From: Saliniplasma sp046497075
Lineage (GTDB): Archaea; Thermoplasmatota; Thermoplasmata; Halarchaeoplasmatales; Halarchaeoplasmataceae
Length of the DNA: 10,846 nt
Direction of reading: 5' to 3'
Assembly (NCBI GenBank): GCA_046497075.1
Contig: JAWOGF010000037.1
Coordinates: 1-10,846, forward strand
The notes beneath the pieces were generated by a model that searched no databases, was not told the origin of the DNA, and was given only the letters and a program-made list of their open reading frames with translations. Positions 1 through 6,441 of this stretch are shown piece by piece; within the stretch, counting starts at the first letter, position 1, and each line of letters starts with the position of its first letter. The translations under genes and the position numbers were made by a program.

Positions 1-98
1 TTTGCCCGTAAACCTGTGCCCCAAGTCCCACGAATCCCATCACTAGTACAAAAGTAATCAAAAATGGTTGTCTTTTCTATATTTCTTTTTTCCTTCAT
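1..98 (-). pseudogene. N-terminal fragment of probable membrane protein, possible frameshift, cut by window edge
   Basis: An ATG at 98-96 on the minus strand opens a charged leader, MKEKRNIEK. A TATA-like box lies 33-41 nt upstream (131-139). In the ATG frame the sequence then becomes unconvincing (TTIFDYFCTSDG and onward). One frame over, it encodes a strongly hydrophobic stretch, LITFVLVMGFVGLGAQVYG, typical of a first transmembrane helix. Removing one base anywhere between the A-runs near 75-90 and the T-run (minus strand) near 60-64 would join the charged leader to the helix. This may be a real frameshift or a sequencing error. Alternatively translation starts at TTG 61, GTG 46 or ATG 40 with no frameshift. 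The family cannot be named from about 20 residues. Confidence 0.35.
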
Positions 99-130
99 AT
101 TACCATTAAATGTATAAGTCTGCATGCCTA

Positions 131-139
131 CATATAAAT
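131..139 (-). promoter_or_regulatory. TATA box for the left-edge membrane gene
   Basis: On the minus strand this reads ATTTATATG, a good archaeal TATA element. It would place transcription start near 108-110, about 10 nt before the ATG at 98. It supports a gene start there rather than at the downstream TTG, GTG or ATG codons. Confidence 0.4.
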
Positions 140-200
140 CTTCTAGTACAATTATCAAACAATCTAGACCTTAGCATCAGTCAAAACAAAAGTTACACCA

Positions 201-2729
201 TCAAACTCGGATCTCATCCAGTTTCTCTCTACACCTATCGGCCCATAACTCCATACCCCAATCCTCGAAGATATCGAGGGCTCCTTCTACCAACTCGACC
301 GCATCCCCAACGTCCCCAACACGTTCACGAAGGATCCCATACTCATACAGGACCTCTCCTTTTAGATCCAACGTACCTAATTTCTCAAAGACCTCCAGAG
401 CCTCTTCGTACATGCTGACCGCTTCATCCCACTCCTCCTTGTCCCTCAGTACATTACCTTTAAGGTACTTTCCGATGCCCTCTTCCCTTTTAACACCCAA
501 CTTGGAAGATAACTTTAGAACCTCATCTGCATATCCCTCTGCCCGATCAGTTTCACCCTTTTCCAATTTGAGCTGGATCAATATACTCTTAACTAAAAGG
601 ATCCCGTTTAAGTATTCTAGTTCTTCGGAAAGTTCGAGTCCCTTATCTAGAAATTCTTCAGCTCTTTCTAGTTCTTCCATATCTACGTAAACCTGACCCA
701 GATTTACAAGGAAATTAGCTTCGCTTGACCTGCCCTCGACTTGCCTAGATATATCCAAACCCTTGTTTAGGACGTCAACCGCCTTTTCCAGCTCTCCCTT
801 CTTGTAATGGATCACACCCACGTTATTGAGTAACTTACCTTCAACGGGCTTGTTACCTCTCTCCCTATACAAACTTAAACATTCGTCGTACTGCTCAAGG
901 GCTTTATCTAAATTCCCCGTAAGGGAATTCAACCCTGCTATGTTGTTCAAAGTCTTCGACAGTTGGACATCGTCGATCTTTTCCCTGATCTCTTTTGCAG
1001 TATTCAGATTATCTAGAGCGGCCTCATAATCACCTAACCTGAGAGATATACTACCCAGATTATGGAAGGCCTGAGCTATCTCTTTATCGTTTTCCAATTC
1101 TTCAGCGATCTTCCTCCCCAATTCAAATGACTCGACTGCCTCTTCGTACTTCCCCACATACATCAGACACCAACCCTTGATGCCCTGTAATCTGCAGGTC
1201 TCAAGCGTATCTTTCTCTCTGATAGACGATCGCCCTTCCGCTATCTCCAAGGCTTTTTCATATTCGCCCTGTTCCCTGAGTGATTCGGCAATTTTACGAT
1301 AAAGTCTCTGTTTTTCATCGAAGTCTGATACATCATTTAATCCCAGGTTGAGATGATCCCTGCACTTTTGGTACATCCCCATCAGCCGGTAAGCTTCGGC
1401 GATGTTTTCCAAAATCCCTACTTTATCAGCTGAGATATCAGAACTAATATCGAATATAGACAGGGCCTCTTTGTACATCTCCACTGCGTCTTCATGCGAG
1501 TATAATTCTTCGGCTCTCTTGCCGGCCTTCACATAATTCTCCACGGATTCATCGTACCTTTCTGCTTCACGGAGATGATATGCCAGGATTTGATAATTCT
1601 GCTCGATATCTTCTCTAAATACCCTGCTGATACCTTCTGCCACCCGTGAATGCAGCCGCTTCTTTTCCAGCCATTTCCCGATGCCCTGATAAACTATATC
1701 TCTGAAGATGTTATGCGAAAAATAGAAATGGTTACCATCTTTATCTTCCTCCCACAACCGGTTCTCGATCAGCTCATCCACCGCATCTAGTATCTCAAGT
1801 TCGTCATCATCTGTGAGTTCTTCTAACAGTCGGTACGGTACTCTGACCCCATAAACGCTGCCCAACTGAAGAAGTTTCCTAGCCTCCATCCCTAATCTAT
1901 GTACCCTTATGTTGACGATATTATCCATCAGCATGGGAAGTTCAAATATGTCTTCGGAATAAGCATCATCTTGTGAACCATGTTTCTGTTCCTGTATATG
2001 ATGTAAACCCTCTTTGATCAACAAAGGTATGCCTTCTGTTTTCTCGTAGACTTTTTCTACAAAACCTTCAGGTACCTCATCTTTATCCATCAATATACGG
2101 ATCATCCGCTCAGTGCCTTCTATATCTAAAGGTTCTAGTTCGACCTCGTCGTAGAGTTTCTTTCTAGACATCTGTTGTTTCATACCTGAGAATCCAGTGC
2201 CCCGTCCTGCATCACCCGGAGCATAGCTGCCGACTAAAAAAACGGGACTATCCTTCAATCTATCTGATAGATAGTGGAAAAGATTTAAGGTTCCCTGGTC
2301 CGCCCAGTGCATATCATCTAGGGATATGAACAACGGTCTTTTATGAGAGATCTTTTTCATCCGCTGCGCCGTCTCGTAAAATGCAACATTCCGAAAAGCA
2401 TCTAACATCTTCTTATCTTCTAGATCATCGTCCTTTTCGGTGAAAAACAATTCTTTTAAACTGGTTTCGCCGGAGGATCTCCAAGCGTCTTCAAAGGGCC
2501 TGTAAGGAGTGTTATCGGCATATCGACAAGTCCCGTCTAAAACCAAGAATCCGTCTTCAGAAGCCTTGGCTATGACCTCATCTATCAAACTGGTTTTACC
2601 CGTTCCCGGTTCTCCAGCTATAAAAACAGTCTTACTACTGCCTTCTCTAGCTTTATCTAAAAGGTTTAGCAATTCCTGCATTTCTTCTTCACGACCGATG
2701 ACAAAGGATGGTTTTTCCTGTCCTATCAT
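201..2729 (-). CDS. STAND/AAA_16-type ATPase with C-terminal tetratricopeptide repeats
   Basis: An 842-residue predicted cytoplasmic protein. Near the N-terminus is FVIGREEEM, the usual lead-in of AAA_16 (MalT-like) ATPase domains. Walker A is GEPGTGKTS (about 39-47), Walker B is LFISLDD (133-139) and an HWAD motif follows (141-144). A helical, winged-helix-like linker follows (about 260-365). From about 370 to the C-terminus the protein is a run of roughly eleven or twelve TPRs with the usual Y/G/A/A/P pattern (for example YEEAVESFELGRKIAEEL). No DNA-binding helix-turn-helix, kinase or cyclase domain is visible, so it resembles the MalT/AfsR sensor core without an output domain. Its role is likely ATP-dependent signalling or scaffolding through protein contacts; the ligand is unknown. 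ATG 2729 is chosen because GGAG lies 9 nt upstream and the family normally begins just before the GRE motif. ATG 2756 (nine residues longer) has no such site. Confidence 0.85.
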   Translation of the reverse strand: MIGQEKPSFVIGREEEMQELLNLLDKAREGSSKTVFIAGEPGTGKTSLIDEVIAKASEDGFLVLDGTCRYADNTPYRPFEDAWRSSGETSLKELFFTEKDDDLEDKKMLDAFRNVAFYETAQRMKKISHKRPLFISLDDMHWADQGTLNLFHYLSDRLKDSPVFLVGSYAPGDAGRGTGFSGMKQQMSRKKLYDEVELEPLDIEGTERMIRILMDKDEVPEGFVEKVYEKTEGIPLLIKEGLHHIQEQKHGSQDDAYSEDIFELPMLMDNIVNIRVHRLGMEARKLLQLGSVYGVRVPYRLLEELTDDDELEILDAVDELIENRLWEEDKDGNHFYFSHNIFRDIVYQGIGKWLEKKRLHSRVAEGISRVFREDIEQNYQILAYHLREAERYDESVENYVKAGKRAEELYSHEDAVEMYKEALSIFDISSDISADKVGILENIAEAYRLMGMYQKCRDHLNLGLNDVSDFDEKQRLYRKIAESLREQGEYEKALEIAEGRSSIREKDTLETCRLQGIKGWCLMYVGKYEEAVESFELGRKIAEELENDKEIAQAFHNLGSISLRLGDYEAALDNLNTAKEIREKIDDVQLSKTLNNIAGLNSLTGNLDKALEQYDECLSLYRERGNKPVEGKLLNNVGVIHYKKGELEKAVDVLNKGLDISRQVEGRSSEANFLVNLGQVYVDMEELERAEEFLDKGLELSEELEYLNGILLVKSILIQLKLEKGETDRAEGYADEVLKLSSKLGVKREEGIGKYLKGNVLRDKEEWDEAVSMYEEALEVFEKLGTLDLKGEVLYEYGILRERVGDVGDAVELVEGALDIFEDWGMELWADRCREKLDEIRV

Positions 2730-2738
2730 TTTATTATA

Positions 2739-2742
2739 CTCC
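2739..2742 (-). promoter_or_regulatory. Shine-Dalgarno site for the TPR-ATPase
   Basis: GGAG on the minus strand, 9 nt before ATG 2729. It favours this start over the in-frame ATG at 2756. Confidence 0.4.
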
Positions 2743-2821
2743 AGCAAAACTCTCATGAAACACTCGGATTCGGAAAACGACCCTATAGTTTTCGATTTCT
2801 TAATACCATACGTATATCGAG

Positions 2822-2831
2822 TTATTTATAA
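2822..2831 (-). promoter_or_regulatory. TATA box for the TPR-ATPase gene
   Basis: TTATAAATAA on the minus strand, preceded by the purine-rich GGGAGG, which could serve as a BRE. Predicted transcription start is near 2797-2800. The leader would be about 40 nt to ATG 2756 or about 70 nt to ATG 2729. Confidence 0.55.
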
Positions 2832-2950
2832 CCTCCCTATATTCTGATACAGAGGATATATTATTATGACTTTGTGCTTGTACTTCAATGATCAAGATAT
2901 AGATCAAATTCAGATATCATATACAAGAGAATATATGCTTTATCTATGGT

Positions 2951-3361
2951 CTAGTATCCACCTTTGACGATTGAAACGGTACAGTTAGCTCGTTTCACTA
3001 CCCTATCGGTAGTGCTGCCCATGAACAGTTCTCTGAATCCCGAACTACCATGAGATGAGATATATATTATGTCGTCATCTCCTGCATACTCAGTGATTTT
3101 TTCGTAAGGGGCACCTTTGAATATCTTTTTCTCCAGTTCAACACCCAACTCATCCGCAATTTCTTCTACTTCCTGGAGCGCTTTCTCTGCTCCCCTTTTA
3201 AGAGTATCTTTGACGTTCTCTGACATCTTGATATCGCCAACTTCAAGAACATAGATCGCCGTAGCCGGTTTATCCAGTGCCTTAGCCAGGTTCAATCCTT
3301 CTTTAACACCCTTCATCGCGATTTCGGACCCGTCGGTAGGAACGATGATCTTCTGATACAT
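2951..3361 (-). CDS. Universal stress protein, UspA family
   Basis: A 136-residue single Usp domain, the normal length for the family. It opens with the conserved first strand MYQKIIVPTDGSE; D10 is the usual ATP-contacting acidic residue. The C-terminal nucleotide-binding loop reads SSHGSSGFRELFMGST (102-117). The family ATP motif is G-x2-G-x9-G-S/T. Here G105, G115 and S116 are kept, but the first glycine is Ser102. ATP binding is therefore likely but not certain. Usp proteins are small cytosolic proteins, often dimers, linked to stress survival. The gene is divergent from the ABC exporter operon. A TATA-like box about 26 nt before the ATG and no ribosome-binding site suggest a leaderless mRNA. 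Confidence 0.93.
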   Translation of the reverse strand: MYQKIIVPTDGSEIAMKGVKEGLNLAKALDKPATAIYVLEVGDIKMSENVKDTLKRGAEKALQEVEEIADELGVELEKKIFKGAPYEKITEYAGDDDIIYISSHGSSGFRELFMGSTTDRVVKRANCTVSIVKGGY

Positions 3362-3381
3362 AGTAGGTTATTAGAAAGGGG

Positions 3382-3391
3382 ATATTATACT
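3382..3391 (-). promoter_or_regulatory. TATA box for uspA-like gene (leaderless)
   Basis: AGTATAATAT on the minus strand, centred about 26 nt before the ATG at 3361. This is the spacing expected when transcription starts at or next to the start codon. Confidence 0.5.
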
Positions 3392-3415
3392 TTATCGGAA
3401 AATCCGTACATGTCC

Positions 3416-3434
3416 TTTATAAAAATATTTATAG
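3416..3434 (+). promoter_or_regulatory. TATA region for the ABC exporter operon
   Basis: Two overlapping A/T-rich elements, TTTATAAAAATA and TATTTATAG, would start transcription near 3447-3456. This is just before the GGTGA ribosome-binding site at 3457-3461. The region lies back to back with the uspA promoter, so the two units share a regulatory interval of about 105 bp. Confidence 0.5.
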
Positions 3435-3456
3435 AGATATGTATTTTAGGGCTTCC

Positions 3457-3461
3457 GGTGA
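3457..3461 (+). promoter_or_regulatory. Ribosome-binding site of the ABC ATPase
   Basis: GGTGA, complementary to the archaeal 16S 3' end, sits 5 nt before ATG 3467 and decides between several in-frame starts. Confidence 0.5.
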
Positions 3462-3466
3462 GTCCA

Positions 3467-4423
3467 ATGAAAGAGGCTTTGACAGTCAAGAATCTAAAGA
3501 AAACATACCCTCAATGGAGAGGGGACTCCACGAAGGCTTTAGACGGAGTTTCTTTCTCAGTGGATGAAGGAGAAGTAGTGGGGTTTTTGGGACCGAACGG
3601 TGCAGGTAAAACCACCACTATCAAATGTATATGTGGACTCGTTGAACCCACCGCCGGTGAGATAAACATATTCGGTATCGATGCTGTCAAAAACACCAGA
3701 AAAGCTGTGACGAATACCAGCGCTGTTCTCGAAGGTAATAGGAACATCTACTGGAGGTTGACCACCAGGGAGAATCTTGAATTCTTTGCCGGCCTGCATG
3801 GGAGGAGTATAAAGAGAGCCGAACCCGAGATCAGAAGTCTGATAGAAAGATTCGATCTAGTTGAAAAGGAAAATACGCCTGCTAGGAAATTGTCAAGAGG
3901 GATGCAGCAGAAGCTGGCACTAGGATGTGCTCTTATCAGGGGTACCGATTTTTTACTTCTTGATGAACCCACGTTAGGTTTAGATGTCAAGACCTCAAAG
4001 GAATTGAGACGTTTCATATTGAAACTCGCGGAAGACAAAGGTAAGACCATACTTCTCAGCAGTCATGACATGAACGTCGTGGAAGAAATCTGCGAGAGGG
4101 TTATAATCATCAACAAGGGTAAGGTTCTTGCAGACGATCTAGTAGATAATTTAAAAGACGTGTTCAACGTTCACCTCTATGAATTAATCTTGAAAGGAAA
4201 ACAGCGACTAAGTAATGTCAGAAAAGTACATAAGGTGACAGACCTGAGACATGTGAACGGTAAGACGGTTGTGAGGGTTGTATTGAATGACTCTGAGTCC
4301 TTCTATGAATTGATCGATCATCTCAAAGAGAAAGATATCGAACTGGAAAAGATCAAGAATATGGACACCCACATGGAAGAGATATTCATGAACATTATCG
4401 AGGAGGACGGGGTGGTAAAGTGA
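3467..4423 (+). CDS. ABC-2 type transporter, ATP-binding subunit
   Basis: A 318-residue nucleotide-binding protein of the DrrA/NatA/CcmA class. Walker A is GPNGAGKT (42-49), the signature is LSRGM (142-146), Walker B is FLLLDEP (162-168) with D-loop GLD (171-173), and the switch histidine is H200 in SSHD. The Q-loop position carries E89 in VLEGNRNIYWRLT, a variant seen in a subset of these exporters. About 90 residues after the ABC fold (from about 228) form the C-terminal domain common in this class. The start is ATG 3467 because GGTGA lies 5 nt upstream; in-frame extension to 3410 would run into the promoter, and GTG 3458 is a weaker choice. It forms an operon with the permease. The substrate (drug, lipid, ion or peptide) cannot be told. 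Confidence 0.93.
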   Translation: MKEALTVKNLKKTYPQWRGDSTKALDGVSFSVDEGEVVGFLGPNGAGKTTTIKCICGLVEPTAGEINIFGIDAVKNTRKAVTNTSAVLEGNRNIYWRLTTRENLEFFAGLHGRSIKRAEPEIRSLIERFDLVEKENTPARKLSRGMQQKLALGCALIRGTDFLLLDEPTLGLDVKTSKELRRFILKLAEDKGKTILLSSHDMNVVEEICERVIIINKGKVLADDLVDNLKDVFNVHLYELILKGKQRLSNVRKVHKVTDLRHVNGKTVVRVVLNDSESFYELIDHLKEKDIELEKIKNMDTHMEEIFMNIIEEDGVVK

Positions 4424-5184
4424 AGGAACACATCATATTCTACTCTATAGTAAAGAAGTATTTCATCGAATTGAGAAGATACTTCCTGAACACCATTATG
4501 AGTATGGGCGGGATATTCATCCTGTTCATGCTGGTATTTTTCGGGTTGAGGAGTTTCGAAGCCGGTACCGAGACTCTACAGGGAAGTATAGTGGGATTCG
4601 CCATGTGGATATTCGCGGCCATGGCATACAGTGAGATGTCATGGGGTTTGATTCAGGAGGCGAGGGACGGGACTTTAGAACAGCTTTATCTGACTCCCTC
4701 AACTTTCAGAAGGATATCTGCTTACCGTGTTATCGCCTCTTTTATATTTCAATTTGTACTGTTCATGATATTCCTTGGGATCATGATGGTAGTAACAGGA
4801 GAATACCTGGTATTGAATCCGGGAGTTGTCGTTCTAGTGGGACTTGCACTCCTTTCTATATATGGCATAGGGTATATAATGGGCGGACTTTCACTAGTCT
4901 TTAAAAAAGTACAGGCAGGGAACCAGATACTGCAGTTCATGTTTATCCTGTTCCTTGTACTACCTACGATAACTGACCACTACATAGTATACTTCACCCC
5001 TATATCATGGGGGAACGTTATGATCAACCGTATGCTGGTAGGTGGGCTATCGTTGTTCGATTTCACAGTTTTTGAATACTCCATACTCTTGCTCAATTCT
5101 TTCGGATATCTGATCATAGGGATACTAACATTTAGTTTTCTGGAAAAGATCGCTAAACAGAGAGGGCTACTGGGACATTATTGA
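4420..5184 (+). CDS. ABC-2 type transporter, permease subunit
   Basis: A 254-residue integral membrane protein with about six predicted helices, near 25-43, 55-77, 103-126, 134-160, 168-184 and 220-243. The cytoplasmic loop after helix 2 carries EARDGTLEQLYLTP (80-93). This is the coupling-region motif of ABC-2 membrane subunits and contacts the ATPase. The basic N-terminus and short loops suit an exporter half. It starts at a GTG that overlaps the ATPase stop by 4 nt (GTGA), with G-rich GGGGTGG 4 nt upstream, so translation is probably coupled. The complex presumably has two copies of each subunit. The substrate is not predictable from sequence. The next gene, cspA, lies on the opposite strand. 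Confidence 0.92.
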   Translation: MKEHIIFYSIVKKYFIELRRYFLNTIMSMGGIFILFMLVFFGLRSFEAGTETLQGSIVGFAMWIFAAMAYSEMSWGLIQEARDGTLEQLYLTPSTFRRISAYRVIASFIFQFVLFMIFLGIMMVVTGEYLVLNPGVVVLVGLALLSIYGIGYIMGGLSLVFKKVQAGNQILQFMFILFLVLPTITDHYIVYFTPISWGNVMINRMLVGGLSLFDFTVFEYSILLLNSFGYLIIGILTFSFLEKIAKQRGLLGHY

Positions 5185-5217
5185 AAATATCTTCATAGTT
5201 TGAGCTAAAAACGAGGG

Positions 5218-5245
5218 TAAATAAAAAAATAAAAAAAAGAAAAAT
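5218..5245 (-). terminator. Oligo-T terminator downstream of cspA
   Basis: On the minus strand this is a long T-rich tract (runs of T5, T8 and T7 broken by single bases), about 40-70 nt after the cspA stop. Oligo-T runs without a hairpin are typical archaeal termination signals. A small inverted repeat, TACTT-A-AAGTA (5260-5270), lies between the stop and the tract. I see no equally clear terminator for the plus-strand permease, which ends just upstream. Confidence 0.55.
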
Positions 5246-5287
5246 TTTGTTATTTCATCTACTTAAAGTAAGTGAGAAAAACATTAC

Positions 5288-5482
5288 TTAATCGAGCTTC
5301 TTAACATTAACAGCTCTAGGTCCCCTCTCTCCTTGTTCCGATTCAAACTCTACTTCATCATCCTCACTAAGATAATTACCGTCTATGTCGCTCATGTGAA
5401 CGAATAAATCCTCATCACCTTCATTAGGTTCAATAAATCCAAAGTTTTTCATGGTATTATAAAACTTAACTTTTCCTTTCAT
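5288..5482 (-). CDS. cspA: Cold-shock domain protein, CspA family
   Basis: A 64-residue single cold-shock domain, the usual length of the family. It opens with MKGKVKFYN. The RNP1-like motif is KNFGFIE (12-18), against the common KGFGFI, and the RNP2-like motif is DLFVHMS (27-33). The C-terminus RGPRAVNVKKLD closes the OB fold. Proteins of this type bind single-stranded nucleic acid and act as RNA chaperones or antiterminators. ATG 5482 is the start: GGAGGTGA lies 7 nt upstream, while TTG 5488 would leave only 1 nt. The strong ribosome-binding site and short leader predict high expression. CspA proteins are patchy in archaea and mainly in mesophilic or halophilic lineages, so transfer from bacteria somewhere in its history is plausible. 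Confidence 0.95.
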   Translation of the reverse strand: MKGKVKFYNTMKNFGFIEPNEGDEDLFVHMSDIDGNYLSEDDEVEFESEQGERGPRAVNVKKLD

Positions 5483-5489
5483 GTACAAT

Positions 5490-5497
5490 TCACCTCC
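5490..5497 (-). promoter_or_regulatory. Strong Shine-Dalgarno of cspA
   Basis: GGAGGTGA on the minus strand, eight bases complementary to the archaeal 16S 3' end and 7 nt before ATG 5482. It is the best ribosome-binding site in the window and rules out the TTG at 5488. Confidence 0.8.
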
Positions 5498-5531
5498 TGA
5501 TTTTTATTTCAAATAGTCCTACCGCTGCTAT

Positions 5532-5541
5532 GTTATATAGT
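5532..5541 (-). promoter_or_regulatory. TATA box of cspA
   Basis: ACTATATAAC on the minus strand. Predicted transcription start is near 5508-5511, giving a 5' leader of about 27 nt that contains the strong ribosome-binding site. No long cold-shock-type leader is apparent. Confidence 0.55.
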
Positions 5542-5723
5542 TATGGGTGGAAATCAGGATTTAACCGATAAAGCCCATGGCTAGCGCCTTAACGGATTCA
5601 TACATCACTCTTCCCTTTATGTACGGAGAGAGTAAACAGTTCTACTGTACTCCTGTACTATTATTGTTTTCGCACCAACCATTATAATGGCGTCATATGA
5701 AAAACATGTTAAATTTGACTTTC
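5542..5723. other. Noncoding interval between cspA promoter and DUF3795 gene
   Basis: No recognised gene or RNA family. It holds small inverted repeats: ACAGT-TCT-ACTGT (5636-5648) and two GTAC copies at 5647-5658. Minus-strand reading frames here are too short to call (21 codons from ATG 5682, 14 codons from ATG 5605). An oligo-T stretch at 5700-5704 (minus strand) may help end the DUF3795 transcript. Confidence 0.4.
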
Positions 5724-6125
5724 TTACCGCAGTTTTTCAAGCCTTTCCCGGTTCTCGTATGGTTTCACGAAACATATGTGATCCTCTTCAGATATAGATT
5801 TGAAATCGCTTCGATTTACCACACGGCTTTCGAGATTTTCACAGATATAATCATCACAACTGGAACAGTTCTCGAATCCCTTCTCTAAGACACATTTCCT
5901 GACGGGACAAGAATCATCGATCAGATGGGGATTTTCTTCATCTGGAGTCAAGCATCCGTCACATGATATGTTTTCAGGACTGATACGGAACCCGAAGTAC
6001 TTGAACCAACCATCGCTGATCCGTTCCCTATCTTCAAAGCTCTCGATATTTTCTTTGTATGCCAGGCATAGGTCACATCTATATCCGCAGCGGGTGAGTA
6101 TCGGTGATCTTTTAGGTTCCTTCAT
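5724..6125 (-). CDS. DUF3795 family cysteine-rich protein
   Basis: A 133-residue protein with eleven cysteines. It begins ILTRCGYRCDLCLAY, the opening of DUF3795 proteins. In this numbering (M1 = ATG 6125) the cysteines are C13, C17, C20, C55, C58, C73, C78, C87, C90, C95 and C118. They fall in CxxxCxxC, CDGC and CxxC groups that could bind zinc or an iron-sulfur cluster. There is no signal peptide or membrane segment, so it should be cytosolic. The family is widespread in anaerobic archaea and bacteria; its function is unknown. ATG 6125 is chosen over TTG 6131 because a TATA-like box is centred about 26 nt upstream, predicting a leaderless mRNA. It is divergent from the 67-residue gene. Confidence 0.85.
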   Translation of the reverse strand: MKEPKRSPILTRCGYRCDLCLAYKENIESFEDRERISDGWFKYFGFRISPENISCDGCLTPDEENPHLIDDSCPVRKCVLEKGFENCSSCDDYICENLESRVVNRSDFKSISEEDHICFVKPYENRERLEKLR

Positions 6126-6145
6126 TATCAAAGAATTCTAACACC

Positions 6146-6156
6146 AATATTTAATC
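6146..6156 (-). promoter_or_regulatory. TATA box of the DUF3795 gene (leaderless)
   Basis: GATTAAATATT on the minus strand, centred about 26 nt before ATG 6125. The upstream sequence has no ribosome-binding site, so transcription probably begins at the start codon. Confidence 0.55.
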
Positions 6157-6187
6157 TTGTCTTAGAGGTGTCTGGTAATAAAGGGTT

Positions 6188-6198
6188 GAAAATATAAC
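6188..6198 (+). promoter_or_regulatory. TATA box of the small 67-residue gene
   Basis: GAAAATATAAC predicts transcription start near 6219-6221, giving a leader of about 18 nt to ATG 6238. It lies back to back with the DUF3795 promoter. Confidence 0.45.
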
Positions 6199-6237
6199 TC
6201 CAAAAGTTTCTTATCCATGTAAAAAATGGGGGTTTCC

Positions 6238-6441
6238 ATGAGCAGAGACGAAGAGATAGATATCAACGATGTTGGGAAGGGTGAAGAGATCGGAGTCGAA
6301 GTCGTAGAATGGCTTGGCGAGAAAAAAGGATTTCCGAATAACATATTGACAGGTACCGTAGAAGCTACGACGAAGAAAGCAGTGTTGATCGACGAGGAAT
6401 GGGTACCCAAGAGTCAAGTCGAGAAAGCCTGGCTACTCTGA
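6238..6441 (+). CDS. Small acidic protein of unknown function
   Basis: A 67-residue protein I do not assign to a named family. It has an acidic N-terminus (SRDEEIDIND), then alternating hydrophobic stretches that look like short beta strands: IGVEVVEWLG (18-27), ILTGTVEAT (36-44) and KAVLIDEEWVPKSQVE (47-62). The WVPKSQ segment and the small barrel-like pattern suggest a compact beta fold, perhaps SH3-like; this is inference. There is no signal peptide or membrane helix. ATG 6238 is preferred because GGGGGT lies 4 nt upstream and pairs with the anti-Shine-Dalgarno if one G-U wobble is allowed. ATG 6226 would add MGVS. The coding end overlaps the opposite methyltransferase gene by 9 bp, and a T6 run follows the stop. 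Confidence 0.72.
   Translation: MSRDEEIDINDVGKGEEIGVEVVEWLGEKKGFPNNILTGTVEATTKKAVLIDEEWVPKSQVEKAWLL

Noticed and set aside
110..418. Plus-strand 102-codon open frame at the left end
   Set aside because: Low-complexity proline/histidine-rich translation opposite the TPR gene's 3' end, with no plausible start signals.
3410..3466. 19-residue N-terminal extension of the ABC ATPase
   Set aside because: It would lie within the promoter A/T tract, has no RBS, and is unlike the family N-terminus; GGTGA supports ATG 3467.
5598..5682. Possible frame-broken small gene in the cspA/DUF3795 gap
   Set aside because: On careful reading the minus-strand frames are only 21 and 14 codons, with no RBS or recognisable motif, so no gene or pseudogene is called.
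5542..5723. tRNA or structured RNA in the noncoding interval
   Set aside because: No tRNA arms, CCA-proximal pattern or long stem could be made out; the dyads are only 4-5 bp.
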